This document shows, piece after piece, positions 35,486 through 45,188 of a stretch of DNA of 64,000 nucleotides. Location: positions 19,436 to 83,435 of the forward strand of contig JAIOPV010000116.1 of assembly GCA_021413735.1 (NCBI GenBank), read 5' to 3'. Numbering within the stretch: the stretch's first letter is position 1; each line of letters starts with the position of its first letter. The DNA comes from Planctomycetota bacterium (GTDB lineage Bacteria; Planctomycetota; Planctomycetia; Gemmatales; Gemmataceae). Under the pieces are notes generated by a model, which saw only the letters and a program-made list of their open reading frames with translations, searched no databases and had not been told where the DNA came from. The translations under genes were made by a program, and so were the position numbers.

Positions 35486-35875
35486 CCGTTGATTGAACCG
35501 CTTTTCTACCTGGGCGTGAAAATGGTTCCGGGCGACATGCACACCCCTCCCCGGAACCAAATAACTCGTCCGGAAGAAAGATCGTTATCGTAATTACAAC
35601 TGTCAATCCAAACACGCCTTGCATCGAATCTAGCGCAATACATGAATTGAATCCACGTCCGGAAAGTGCCCAGATTAACACCGGAGATGCACTTTCTCGC
35701 ACTTTGGCGAGACATGAAATCGCTCTCCACGTTACTCCGGAACACCGCAAGCAGCGAAAATCAGCACTTCGCCTGTCAGCGAAAATCTCACGTCTTCTGG
35801 GATCTCCCGTCCCCGATTGACGAACCAGGGTTATACTGATCGGTTGACACGCTCGGATTCACCCGAGGCAACCTG
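35486..35875. other. Intergenic region between pheT and ppk1
   Basis: 390 bases, locally more AT-rich by eye than its flanks. A TATACT at 35833-35838 could be a -10 element for ppk1, but no -35 is properly spaced. No gene or repeat is seen. Confidence 0.35.
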
Positions 35876-38188
35876 ATGCAGCCGTCCGCTCCGAATCTCG
35901 ACGACCCCGCTTTGTACCTCAACCGCGATTTAAGCTGGTTGGAGTTTAACCGCCGCGTTCTCGAAGAAGCGCAAGACGCAACTGTTCCGATGCTCGAACG
36001 CTTGAAGTTCCTCGCGATCTTCAGCTCGAACCTCGATGAATTCTTCATGGTTCGCGTCTGCGGCATCCAGCAGAAGGTGCAGGCGGGCATCCCCACCGGT
36101 TCCGGGGCCGATCAGACATCGCCGGCGCTGCAACTCGACCTCATCAGGCAAACGGTTCGCGATCTGGTTGCGTCCGAGTATCGCTGCCTCACGGCTGAAG
36201 TGCTTCCCGCACTGCTCGAACGCGGAATCGTGATTCGCACTGCCGCCGAACTCACCGAAGACGAGCGAAAGCACACCCGCGAGTTGTTCCGTCGCGAAAT
36301 TTTCCCGATCCTGACGCCGCTTGCCACGGACCCGGCCCACCCGTTCCCGCACTTGCTGAACAAGTCGCTGAACGTGGCTGTCTCGCTGCGTCGGCCCGGT
36401 GATGTTGACACCCTTTATGCCGTCGTGCAGGTTCCAGGTGTAATGCAACGGTTTGTGCCATTGCCCGCCGTGACTGCGCCTGTGGTCGCGACAAAGACAG
36501 AGGCGGCCGTTCCCGAGGACAAGGCGAAATCGAAGCCGGCAGCCACAGCCACATCTGCAAGTGGGGATTCCGCCGTGGTCCCCGTCCCCGCCACCACGTC
36601 TCCACTATCTCCCACCGTTCACAGCTTCGTTCCGCTCGAAGACGTTATCCGGATGCACCTCTCCGACCTGTTCCCAGGCATGGAACTCGGTCGTGCTGCG
36701 TCGTTCCGACTGACTCGCGACAGCGAATACGAACTCGATGACGAAGTTGATGATCTTCTGGAAGAAATCGAAGCACACGTTCGAGCACGGCGGCGAGGGC
36801 AGCCGGTACGACTGGAGATCGAGGCTGGCGCGCCGCAGGACATCGAGCAATTCCTGACCGAAGGGTTGCGGCTGAACCCCGCTGATGTGTACCAGATTCC
36901 TGGGCCGCTCGACCTCAGCGGGCTGTTCCAGATTTGCGGCGTGCCGGGGTATCCCGAACTGCGAGACACGCCGTTTGTACCGTTCCCGGTGCAGGCGTTC
37001 GCGGCGTCGCCCGCACCGTGGCCGGCCATCCGCGCCCGCGACATCCTCATGTATCACCCGTATGAGTCGTTCTCGCCGGTGGTCGAGTTCATTGAGGCCG
37101 CCGCGAACGACGAACGGGTGCTGGCCATCAAGCAGACGCTTTATCGCACGTCGAGCGACTCACCGATTGTGCGGGCACTGCAGAGAGCCGCTGACCGTGG
37201 CAAACAGGTGACCGCCGTGATCGAGCTGAAGGCTCGCATGGACGAAGAGCGAAACATCATCTGGGCGAAGGAACTGGAAAAGGCCGGCGTTCACGTCGTG
37301 TTCGGATTCGTCGGCCTCAAGACGCACTGCAAGGTGGCGCTCGTGGTGCGGCGCGACGAAGACAACACCATTCGACGCTACGTTCACCTTGCGACGGGCA
37401 ACTACAACCCGCAGACGGCCCGCGTCTACACCGACATCGGCCTGTTCACCGGCAACAGCGAATTCGCGGATGACGTGTCGGCGTTGTTCAACTACCTCAC
37501 GGGCTACGCCGAGTTGCCGCAGTGGCGAAAGCTGCTCGTGGCACCGTCGCGATTGCAAACGGTGATGATCGAGAAGATTGAACGCGAAGCCACAAATCAG
37601 CGAGCGGGCAAGCCGGCGCGGTTGCTCGTGAAAGTAAACGGCATCCTTGAGCCCGCAGTGGTGAAGGCACTGTATCGAGCGAGTCAGGCCGGCGTGAAGA
37701 TCGACATTTGCTGTCGCGGCATCTGCTCGTTGCGGCCGGGCGTTCCGGGGGTCAGCGACACGATTCGCGTGACGTCGGTGGTGGACCGCTTCCTCGAACA
37801 CACCCGCATCTTCTACTTCGAGAACGCGGGCAACCCCGAGGTGTACGTCGGCAGCGCCGACTGGATGGACCGCAACCTGAGTCGGCGTGTGGAGGTGGTG
37901 TTCCCGATTGAGCAGCCTGAACTGAAACAGCGAGTGATCGACATCCTGAAAGTGGCGCTCGCGGACAACATGAAGGCTCGCGAGTTGCAACCCGATGGAA
38001 CGTATCGGCGTGTGAAGCCGGGTGAAGGTGTGCCGCCGTTGCGGAGTCAGCAGCGGTTCATGGAGATGGCAGCGGAAGCGGGCAATCGTGCCGCAGTGCA
38101 GCCTGCCGCGGAGGCGCCTGTCGTTGCGAAGCAACGGGTCGCCAAGCGAGGGCAGCGAGACAAGGGCCAGGGTCGCCGCGGAACGTGA
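35876..38188 (+). CDS. ppk1: Polyphosphate kinase 1
   Basis: A 770-aa protein. The N-terminal domain starts 'LYLNRDLSWLEFNRRVLEEA', and 'KFLAIFSSNLDEFFMVRV' follows. The catalytic histidines are His504 in 'VHLATGNYNPQTARVYTDIG' and His642 in 'FLEHTRIFYFEN'. PPK1 reversibly transfers the gamma-phosphate of ATP to polyphosphate via a phosphohistidine. Residues ~199-248 are a low-complexity Ala/Thr/Pro/Ser insertion not expected in the family, between the N and H domains, and the last ~60 residues are a basic, Ala/Arg-rich extension. GAGG precedes the ATG. Monocistronic as far as can be seen. Confidence 0.95.
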   Translation: MQPSAPNLDDPALYLNRDLSWLEFNRRVLEEAQDATVPMLERLKFLAIFSSNLDEFFMVRVCGIQQKVQAGIPTGSGADQTSPALQLDLIRQTVRDLVASEYRCLTAEVLPALLERGIVIRTAAELTEDERKHTRELFRREIFPILTPLATDPAHPFPHLLNKSLNVAVSLRRPGDVDTLYAVVQVPGVMQRFVPLPAVTAPVVATKTEAAVPEDKAKSKPAATATSASGDSAVVPVPATTSPLSPTVHSFVPLEDVIRMHLSDLFPGMELGRAASFRLTRDSEYELDDEVDDLLEEIEAHVRARRRGQPVRLEIEAGAPQDIEQFLTEGLRLNPADVYQIPGPLDLSGLFQICGVPGYPELRDTPFVPFPVQAFAASPAPWPAIRARDILMYHPYESFSPVVEFIEAAANDERVLAIKQTLYRTSSDSPIVRALQRAADRGKQVTAVIELKARMDEERNIIWAKELEKAGVHVVFGFVGLKTHCKVALVVRRDEDNTIRRYVHLATGNYNPQTARVYTDIGLFTGNSEFADDVSALFNYLTGYAELPQWRKLLVAPSRLQTVMIEKIEREATNQRAGKPARLLVKVNGILEPAVVKALYRASQAGVKIDICCRGICSLRPGVPGVSDTIRVTSVVDRFLEHTRIFYFENAGNPEVYVGSADWMDRNLSRRVEVVFPIEQPELKQRVIDILKVALADNMKARELQPDGTYRRVKPGEGVPPLRSQQRFMEMAAEAGNRAAVQPAAEAPVVAKQRVAKRGQRDKGQGRRGT

Positions 38189-38457
38189 GAAGGCACTTGA
38201 ATGCGGGTTGCCCATCAGTCTGCGACCGCTGGGTCTCCCATCAGAGAACCAGCAGGCGTTCCTAACGTTCCCGGCTCGCCAAAATGCCACTTGACAACAG
38301 CAACAGCATTCCGAATTCCCGCTTCCTTCTGCCAGTTGTCCGTGCCCGATTTTGGCTTCCCCTGCTTCCCGTCTGTTCGCCCGTGGGGTGCCCGATTCAA
38401 TCCGGAAACCTCATCTTTCCAGTGACCCCGACGCGGTCTGGTATTAACATATTCCAC

Positions 38458-40026
38458 ATGACCGCGGCACGTGTCGGGAACTGGTATCTGGAAGCGGAGA
38501 TCGGCCACGGGGCCATCGGCATCGTGTACCGTGCTCGCGGATACGATGAGCCGGATCGTCACGCCGCCGTCAAGGTATTCACCGCACCGAACACGCAAGA
38601 CCCCGCGTTCGTGCAAAAGTTCGCTGCCGAGATGCTGCCGTTGCAACGGCTCGACCACGCAAACATCGCGAAGTTTTACGACAGCGGCACCCACGGCGGG
38701 CTCGCGTTCGTGGCGTGTGAACTGGTCGAAGGGACGGATTGTGCAAAGCAGCTGGAAGCCGGTCGGCGACCGTGGCGCGAAGTGCTTTCGATAGCGGTTC
38801 AAGCTGCCCGAGCGTTGAAGCATGCCCACAACCGCAATGTGCTGCATCGCGATCTGAAGCCAGCTCATCTGATGCTGACGGCCGACGGCACGCTCAAGGT
38901 TCTCGGATTTGGGCTGGCAAAGGTGATCGCGGCGGTTCCATCGAGTCCGATTTCACCGATTGGATCGGCTGCGTATACCGCCCCCGAAACGGCGAGCGGA
39001 AAACCGCTGACACGACGAAGCGACTTATATTCGCTCGGCGGTGTACTCTATACTCTCGTGACCGGACGACCGCCGTTCGCTGCTGTCTCGTTGGTCGAGT
39101 TGATGCACAAGCAGTGCTACACACTCCCGGAACGACCGGCGATGTTGGTTCCGGATCTGCCCCCGGAACTCGACGAATTCATCTGCGTTCTGCTCGACAA
39201 AAACCCAACCCGGCGACCCGCGAGCGCAACTGGAGTGTTAGAGGAACTGGAGCGGATTCGTGGTAAACTGGAGCGCAAGGGCGAACGGATCGAGTGGCCC
39301 GCGAAGCTGACGCCAGATACCGCTGAGGTCGCAGCATTACCTGCGCTGCTTGGTGCGGCGGAAGGCGAGACCGAGGCGGAACACCAATCACGCCCGTTGA
39401 TGTCGCGGCCGATTGTGGTGCTTCCGCTGCTGGCGTTGGTCGTGACGGGTTTGATCCTGGCGTTCGCATGGCCTTCCCCAACGGCGAGTGAGTTGTACGC
39501 CGAGGCCCGGCCGCTGTTGGAATCTGAGAACCCCGACGACTGGGACACGGCGATTACGAAGTATCTCGATCCGCTGAGCCAGAAGTACCCGGACCGGTAC
39601 GTTGAGGAGATCGCCGCCGCGAAGACTCGCTCCAAGGATCGTCGGGAACTGCGGCGAGTTCTGGCGGAAGGTGCGAAAGTCGATCCTCGATCGGATGCTG
39701 AGAAAGCGTATCTTCGCGGATTGCGGCTCGTGCAGGCAGGCGATCCGGATGCGGCCCGGCGAACCTGGCAAGCGTTGACGGTCGTGTTTGGGCCGGTACC
39801 GCCGGAAAGCCGTTGGGTTGAACTCGCTCGCGTCGGACTTGTGGCTCTCGACCGCCCAGAGAATCGCGGCACACGCGCCCCGCCTGATCGCCTCGCGTTG
39901 CAAACGGCGCTGGCAGAGGCGAAGCGACTCAATGCTGCGGAACGAGCGTCAGCTTTCCGAACATTGGAAGAGTTATTCCGAGACGATCCGGCGGCGTTGG
40001 AATTGATTCGCGCGACTCAGAAATAA
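38458..40026 (+). CDS. Membrane-anchored kinase-fold protein, predicted pseudokinase
   Basis: A 522-aa protein. The fold is clear: glycine loop 'IGHGAIGIVYRA', Lys39 in 'AAVKVF', 'HRDLKPAHLML' (residues 130-140) and 'YTAPETASGK'. Two metal-binding positions are changed: the Asn of HRDxKPxN is His137, and the Asp of DFG is Gly150 ('VLGFGLAK'). A transmembrane helix ('VVLPLLALVVTGLILAFAW') separates the kinase fold from a ~170-residue, probably helical C-terminal domain outside. It may bind nucleotide or act by contact, not catalysis. ATG 38458 is chosen; the frame extends to 38284 but the extra residues are unlike the family. A true kinase gene follows after a 93-base gap. Confidence 0.88.
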   Translation: MTAARVGNWYLEAEIGHGAIGIVYRARGYDEPDRHAAVKVFTAPNTQDPAFVQKFAAEMLPLQRLDHANIAKFYDSGTHGGLAFVACELVEGTDCAKQLEAGRRPWREVLSIAVQAARALKHAHNRNVLHRDLKPAHLMLTADGTLKVLGFGLAKVIAAVPSSPISPIGSAAYTAPETASGKPLTRRSDLYSLGGVLYTLVTGRPPFAAVSLVELMHKQCYTLPERPAMLVPDLPPELDEFICVLLDKNPTRRPASATGVLEELERIRGKLERKGERIEWPAKLTPDTAEVAALPALLGAAEGETEAEHQSRPLMSRPIVVLPLLALVVTGLILAFAWPSPTASELYAEARPLLESENPDDWDTAITKYLDPLSQKYPDRYVEEIAAAKTRSKDRRELRRVLAEGAKVDPRSDAEKAYLRGLRLVQAGDPDAARRTWQALTVVFGPVPPESRWVELARVGLVALDRPENRGTRAPPDRLALQTALAEAKRLNAAERASAFRTLEELFRDDPAALELIRATQK

Positions 40027-40054
40027 TTCGAACAATGGTAATTCGTGGAGCGTC

Positions 40055-40097
40055 GGCCCCAACGGGCTGCGCACCAAGAGCGCAGCCCGCTGGGGCC
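40055..40097. repeat. 18-bp palindrome between two kinase genes
   Basis: Arms 40055-40072 and 40080-40097 (GGCCCCAACGGGCTGCGC) are reverse complements with one mismatch and a 7-base loop. It lies 28 bases after the pseudokinase stop and 22 bases before the next start, where it could fold over the leader of the downstream mRNA. Confidence 0.85.
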
Positions 40098-40119
40098 GTA
40101 CCACACCCCCGATTGCCCA

Positions 40120-41775
40120 ATGGCCACTCCCATAGCATCCGTCCGTGATTTCTGTGGTCTCCTCGCCAAGAGCAAACTGCTCCCTGTCGATGAGGTCGAA
40201 GGCGTTCACAAACGGTGGCGCGAGGAAATGCACGGCAACGATGAGCAGGTGGATCAGTTCCGCAAGTTCCTGATTACGCGCAAGTTCCTGACCGACTGGC
40301 AAGCGTACATGGTGCAGCGGGGCCGATCGGACGGCTTCTTCATCGGTGCATACAAGATTCTCGACCGCATCGGCAAGGGGCAGATGGGCGGCGTTTACAA
40401 GGCCGTTCACACGCTCGGGCAGCTTGTCGCGCTGAAGATTCTGCCGTCGTCGAAGGCGAAGGACCAACACGTTCTTGGTCGGTTCCAGCGAGAAGCGAGG
40501 TTGCTCACGCAACTCGATCACCCCAACGTCGTGCGCTCGTATCAGTTTGGCGAAACGAGCGGTGTTCACTTCATCAGTATGGAGTTTCTGGAAGGCGAAA
40601 CGCTCGACGAGATTCTCGTTCGGCGAAAGCGGCTTCCGTGGGGAGAAGCGGCACGGGTCATCCATCAGGCGTTCGGCGGGCTCCAGCACCTGCACGAGAA
40701 GCGGATGGTTCACCGCGACCTCAAACCCGCGAACTTGATGCTCATCCCGGAGCCAGCACCCGGAAAGGACACGACCTGGGATGCGACTGTGAAAATCCTC
40801 GACATTGGCCTCGGTCGCGAACTGTTCGACGAAAACGTTCCCGAAGGCCAGATTGAGACGCAACTCACCATCGAGGGTTCGGTTCTCGGCACGCCGGATT
40901 ATCTGGCACCTGAGCAGGCCAAGGACGCCCGCAGTGCCGATGTTCGCGCCGATATCTACAGCCTCGGCTGCGTCCTGTACCACTGCCTGACAGGTCGGCC
41001 GCCATTCCCCGAAGCCAACATCATGACGCAGATGTTGATGCACGCGACGGAGAAGCCAGCCGCGTTGGCGACGCTGGTTTCGGATCTCCCGGCCCGGCTT
41101 CAGGGCGTGATGGACAAGATGCTCGCGAAGTCTCCCGCAGATCGCTATCAAACACCGGAGGACGCTGCTGAGGCGCTCAAGCCATTCGTCGGGACAGGTC
41201 CCGCTCCGGCAGCGGCTTCGGTAGTGCCAGCGTACAAGGCGTGGCTGGAGAGCGAATCGCAATTTGAACCGACGTCGAAGATGCCGGCTGCCCCACAACA
41301 GCCAATCAAACCCTCGGCGGGCGGTTCCGGAGCCGGTCGAGCCGCAGGGAGCGGAAGCGTTCCCATGTCCGCAGTGAAGCCGGGAACGGGCGCTGCTCCG
41401 GCACTGCCATCGAAGCCTGGCACCGGGGTTGCTCCGGCTGTGTCAGCAAAGTCTGGGGCTGGTTTGCAAGCGTCTTCCGTGGCGAAGCCAGCTCCGCCGC
41501 GAACGGGCAAGCTGCCGAAAGCACCACCGCCTCCGCGTCCTGCGATGGAGGAAGTGGAAGTGGAGTTAGTGGTGGAACAGTCCCCTGCTCCGATGTATTT
41601 CCCACCGCCCGAGCCTGTTCAAGTTCTGCCACCAGAGCGAGCGCTTTCGGAACTCGACCGTCGCGATTGGATGATGTTGGCGTTTGGTGCGACGGGGGTG
41701 CTGTTCGCGGTCGGGTTGGGTTACGGCCTCGCCCGGATTGTTCGCAAGAAGTCCGAGGAACCTGCGGAAGAGTAA
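40120..41775 (+). CDS. Hanks-type Ser/Thr protein kinase, C-terminal membrane anchor
   Basis: A 551-aa protein. After a ~75-residue N-terminal helical region comes a kinase domain: 'LDRIGKGQMGGVYKA', 'LVALKIL', 'HRDLKPANLML', 'ILDIGLGRELF' (DIG in place of DFG, Asp kept) and 'YLAPEQAKD'. A ~170-residue Pro/Ala/Gly linker with repeats like 'KPGTGAAPALPSKPGTG' leads to one helix near the end ('MLAFGATGVLFAVGLGYGLA'), so the kinase faces the cytoplasm. ATG 40120 is preferred to GTG 40045, which would make the palindrome coding. All metal-binding residues are present, so it should be active. It may partner with the pseudokinase encoded just upstream. Confidence 0.9.
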   Translation: MATPIASVRDFCGLLAKSKLLPVDEVEGVHKRWREEMHGNDEQVDQFRKFLITRKFLTDWQAYMVQRGRSDGFFIGAYKILDRIGKGQMGGVYKAVHTLGQLVALKILPSSKAKDQHVLGRFQREARLLTQLDHPNVVRSYQFGETSGVHFISMEFLEGETLDEILVRRKRLPWGEAARVIHQAFGGLQHLHEKRMVHRDLKPANLMLIPEPAPGKDTTWDATVKILDIGLGRELFDENVPEGQIETQLTIEGSVLGTPDYLAPEQAKDARSADVRADIYSLGCVLYHCLTGRPPFPEANIMTQMLMHATEKPAALATLVSDLPARLQGVMDKMLAKSPADRYQTPEDAAEALKPFVGTGPAPAAASVVPAYKAWLESESQFEPTSKMPAAPQQPIKPSAGGSGAGRAAGSGSVPMSAVKPGTGAAPALPSKPGTGVAPAVSAKSGAGLQASSVAKPAPPRTGKLPKAPPPPRPAMEEVEVELVVEQSPAPMYFPPPEPVQVLPPERALSELDRRDWMMLAFGATGVLFAVGLGYGLARIVRKKSEEPAEE

Positions 41776-42043
41776 CGAACGTCCGTGTGAGGGAATGTTG
41801 AGTCGGGTTCGATGTCTTCGGAGTCTCCAAGACCGAGAAACACCTGCAACGGTAGTTGTGGGATCCATTGAACTCGGGTTGGGGCATCGTCCAGACATGA
41901 AAATCAGGCTCTCCGCAATCCTCTGGAAAAGATCGGTTGAACGGGTATCGCCCCACTGCCACAAACTTGCGAATCAACAACTTCCCAGCAATTTCTATCC
42001 CTGCGTCTGCACACCGACACTCTTTCCCCGTTTGATGCCCACC

Positions 42044-45000
42044 ATGCGATACGTCGTCTGCCTCACCTTCGCTTTCTCCGGGTCCATAGTTCGCGCGGAC
42101 GACACCCCAAACTTCAACAGGGACGTCCGTCCAATTCTCGCGGACAAGTGCTATCACTGCCACGGGCCGGACGAGAAGCATCGTAAGGGTGACCTCCGGC
42201 TCGACACCGCGACGGGGGCGGCAGCCGTGGTCCGTGGCGCGAAGCCGGGCGAGTCCGAGTTGGTCCGACGGATAACGTCGACCGAGGCGGGCGAGCAGAT
42301 GCCGCCGCGGAAGTCCAACTTCACGAAGAACCTCACCCCGAAGGAAATCGCCACCTTAAAGGCCTGGGTCACCGCCGGCGGGAAGTACACGAACCACTGG
42401 GCATTCGACCCACCAAAACGAGCCGCCGCCCCCAGCACGAAGCACCCGACACGCAACGACATTGACAAGTTTGTCTTCTCGCGATTGGAGAAGGAGGGGC
42501 TCACGCCGTCGTCGGAAGCGGACAAGGCCACGCTCCTCCGCCGGGTGACACTGGATCTCACCGGAGTCCCACCGACACTCAAGGAACTCGACGACTTCCT
42601 CGCAGATGCGTCCCCAACTGCCTACGAAACCGTCGTTGATCGACTGCTGAAGTCACGACGGTACGGCGAGCGGATGGCCGTCGCATGGCTCGACCTCGCC
42701 CGCTATGGTGATTCCAGTGTCTACCATGCCGACGGGCCACGGGACATGTGGGCGTGGCGTGACTGGGTCATCCGGGCGTTCGAGGAGAACAAGCGGTTCG
42801 ATCAATTCACGATCGAACAGATTGCGGGCGACCTGTTGCCGAACGCGACCCGGGATCACAAGGTCGCATCTGGGTTTAACCGGAACCACGCCACGACCGA
42901 TGAAGGCGGCGTCATCCCCGAGGAATTCCGCGTCGACTACGTCGTCGATCGCGTCAAGACCGTGTCGAGCACCTGGCTCGCTCTCAGCGTCGAGTGCGCT
43001 CAATGTCACGACCACAAGTACGACCCAATCTCGCAGCGAGAGTACTACCAGTTCTACGCCTATTTCAACAACACCCGCGACCCCGGGATGCAGACCCGAA
43101 ACGGAAATCAGTCCCCGACGATCGACGTGTTCGACCCCGACCTGGAATCGAAACGTGAAACCGCCAGGGTCGCCCGCACCGAGGCCGAAAAACAACTCAC
43201 GGAACTGCGGGTCAAAGCGGTCGCCGGGAAGCCGTTCGCCGACTGGCTTGCGAAGCAGAAACCACCCGCCGGCTTAACCGCCCCCTCGGCGGAACTGGCA
43301 CTGTTCTTCCCGTTCGACGAAACCGACCGCGCGACTGCGTTCGATTACCTGGGCGGCACCGCCGTACCGATCACCGGGAAAGCTGCTGAGGCGAAACGAC
43401 CGACGGGCCACGGGTTCGCGATTCCTGGCAACGCCGTGTACCGCGTCTCCCGCGATCCGGAACTCGACCGGGACACGCCGTTCACGTTCGCCGCGTGGGT
43501 GAAGCTACCCGCGAACGGCGGCGGGTTCCTTCTCACCAAGATGGACCCCGACCCGACATACCGCGGTTTCGACCTCGGATTCGACGGCCGCAAGCCAGGG
43601 CTGCACCTCATCCACAAGTGGGCCGACAACGCACTCAAGGTCTACAGCAAGAAACCGATCACTGCGGACACCTGGCAGCACATCGTCATCACGGCCGACG
43701 GTACCGGCAAGGCCGCTGGTATCCGGATCTACGTCGATGGCGAACGTCAGGAAGTCGATGTCCACAGCGACACTTTGACCGCCTCGGCGAAGACCACGTC
43801 CCCGGTGCGGCTTGGCTCTCGAACCGACGGTGGTGGCTTCAACGGGTTGGTCGATGCCCTTGCCATCTACCGTGGGGTGCTGACCCCCGATGACGTGAAA
43901 CAAGCGTCCATCGACCCGATTACGAGGTTATTCGCCGTTCCCGCCGAGAAGCTCACGCCGAATCAGAAGGTTGTGCTTGCCGAGCGATTCCTGCGTGAGA
44001 CCGATGCCGGGTTCCGCAGTCGCCTGGTGGCGCTCGCCAAGCGGTTCGACGAGGAACGCAAAGTCGAGTCCAACCGCGGCACTGTCATGGTCATGGAAGA
44101 CAACCCACCGGGTCAGATGCGGCCGACATTCGTTCTCAACCGCGGGCAGTACGACCAGCCATTGAAGGATCTTGCAGTCAAGCCCGGGGTGCCAGCCGCA
44201 CTTGGGGATCTTCCCACCGGCGCTCCCGCAAACCGCCTCGGCCTCGCCAAGTGGCTCGTTCGCCCGGACCATCCGTTGACAAGTCGCGTCGCCGTGAACC
44301 GTCTCTGGCAGGCGTTCTTCGGCGATGGTCTGGTCCGCACCACCGAAGACTTCGGCATCCAGGGGGCATCGCCGAGCCACCCCGAATTGCTCGACTGGCT
44401 TGCGGTCGATTTCGTCGAGAGCGGCTGGGACGTCAAACGGGCTGTGAAGCAGATCGTCACGTCCGCGACCTACCGGCAGGCTTCGCGAATCGCACCCGAA
44501 CTGCGCGAGAAAGATCCGGAGAATCGGCTGTTCGCTCGCGGTCCTCGTTTCCGTCTGCAAGCCGAGTTCGTGCGGGATTCCGCCCTGTTTGTGAGCGGCT
44601 TATACGTCGAGAAGATTGGTGGACCGAGCGTCCGCCCATACCAGCCAGCCGGTGTGTGGGAGGAGGTCGCGATCGACACAAATCTGTCGCGATTCGTGCA
44701 GGACAAAGGTGAGAAACTCTACAGACGAAGCCTGTACACATACTGGAAGCGATCGTCACCGCACCCCGCGATGATGACGTTCGACGCCCCAACGCGCGAA
44801 AAATGTACGGGTAGCCGATCACGGACGAACACACCGTTGCAGGCACTCGTCACGCTGAACGACCCACAGTTCGTGGAGGCAGCACGGGCATTCGCGGAAC
44901 GAATTATCCGCGATGGCGGGCAATCGCCCGAGGATCGTGTCCGTTTCGCTGTGCGGGTCGCGCTTGGCCGTCCGGCTACGGACAAGGAAGTGACGCTGCT

Positions 45001-45178
45001 CGCCAAACTCGCGGCGGGACAAGCCACTCGCTTCAACGAAGATCCCAAGAAGGCCGAAGCCCTGCTGAAGATCGGCGAGAGCCCACGCGATGTGAAGATC
45101 TCCGTGGCCGAGCACGCTGCCTGGACCGCCGTTGCGAATGTGATCCTGAACCTCGACGAATTCCTTGTGAAGAACTGA
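42044..45178 (+). CDS. Planctomycete cytochrome-like DUF1549/DUF1553 protein with LamG insertion
   Basis: A 1044-aa exported protein (signal peptide [18 protein letters not shown]). It starts with a planctomycete cytochrome-c-like domain: '[20 protein letters not shown]' with CxxCH at Cys36-His40. A DUF1549 region follows ('[17 protein letters not shown]', '[19 protein letters not shown]'). Residues ~415-620 are a concanavalin/LamG-like domain ('[14 protein letters not shown]', '[20 protein letters not shown]'). DUF1553 follows ('[20 protein letters not shown]', '[20 protein letters not shown]'). ATG 42035 is an alternative. The paired DUF1501 gene starts 10 bases later, the usual arrangement. 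Biochemical function is unproven; a role in polysaccharide or sulfatase-linked metabolism has been suggested for such pairs. Confidence 0.9.
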   Translation: MRYVVCLTFAFSGSIVRADDTPNFNRDVRPILADKCYHCHGPDEKHRKGDLRLDTATGAAAVVRGAKPGESELVRRITSTEAGEQMPPRKSNFTKNLTPKEIATLKAWVTAGGKYTNHWAFDPPKRAAAPSTKHPTRNDIDKFVFSRLEKEGLTPSSEADKATLLRRVTLDLTGVPPTLKELDDFLADASPTAYETVVDRLLKSRRYGERMAVAWLDLARYGDSSVYHADGPRDMWAWRDWVIRAFEENKRFDQFTIEQIAGDLLPNATRDHKVASGFNRNHATTDEGGVIPEEFRVDYVVDRVKTVSSTWLALSVECAQCHDHKYDPISQREYYQFYAYFNNTRDPGMQTRNGNQSPTIDVFDPDLESKRETARVARTEAEKQLTELRVKAVAGKPFADWLAKQKPPAGLTAPSAELALFFPFDETDRATAFDYLGGTAVPITGKAAEAKRPTGHGFAIPGNAVYRVSRDPELDRDTPFTFAAWVKLPANGGGFLLTKMDPDPTYRGFDLGFDGRKPGLHLIHKWADNALKVYSKKPITADTWQHIVITADGTGKAAGIRIYVDGERQEVDVHSDTLTASAKTTSPVRLGSRTDGGGFNGLVDALAIYRGVLTPDDVKQASIDPITRLFAVPAEKLTPNQKVVLAERFLRETDAGFRSRLVALAKRFDEERKVESNRGTVMVMEDNPPGQMRPTFVLNRGQYDQPLKDLAVKPGVPAALGDLPTGAPANRLGLAKWLVRPDHPLTSRVAVNRLWQAFFGDGLVRTTEDFGIQGASPSHPELLDWLAVDFVESGWDVKRAVKQIVTSATYRQASRIAPELREKDPENRLFARGPRFRLQAEFVRDSALFVSGLYVEKIGGPSVRPYQPAGVWEEVAIDTNLSRFVQDKGEKLYRRSLYTYWKRSSPHPAMMTFDAPTREKCTGSRSRTNTPLQALVTLNDPQFVEAARAFAERIIRDGGQSPEDRVRFAVRVALGRPATDKEVTLLAKLAAGQATRFNEDPKKAEALLKIGESPRDVKISVAEHAAWTAVANVILNLDEFLVKN

Positions 45179-45188
45179 GAACCTCCCC

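Noticed and set aside
35818..35838. TTGACG followed by TATACT before ppk1
   Set aside because: The spacing is only 9 bases, too short for a sigma-70 promoter.
37160..38290. 376-aa open frame on the minus strand
   Set aside because: Antisense to the catalytic half of ppk1, which has both catalytic histidines in frame.
40584..40830. DIG instead of DFG in the 40120 kinase as a sign of a pseudokinase
   Set aside because: The metal-binding Asp is kept and only the Phe is changed, which is tolerated; the kinase is likely active.
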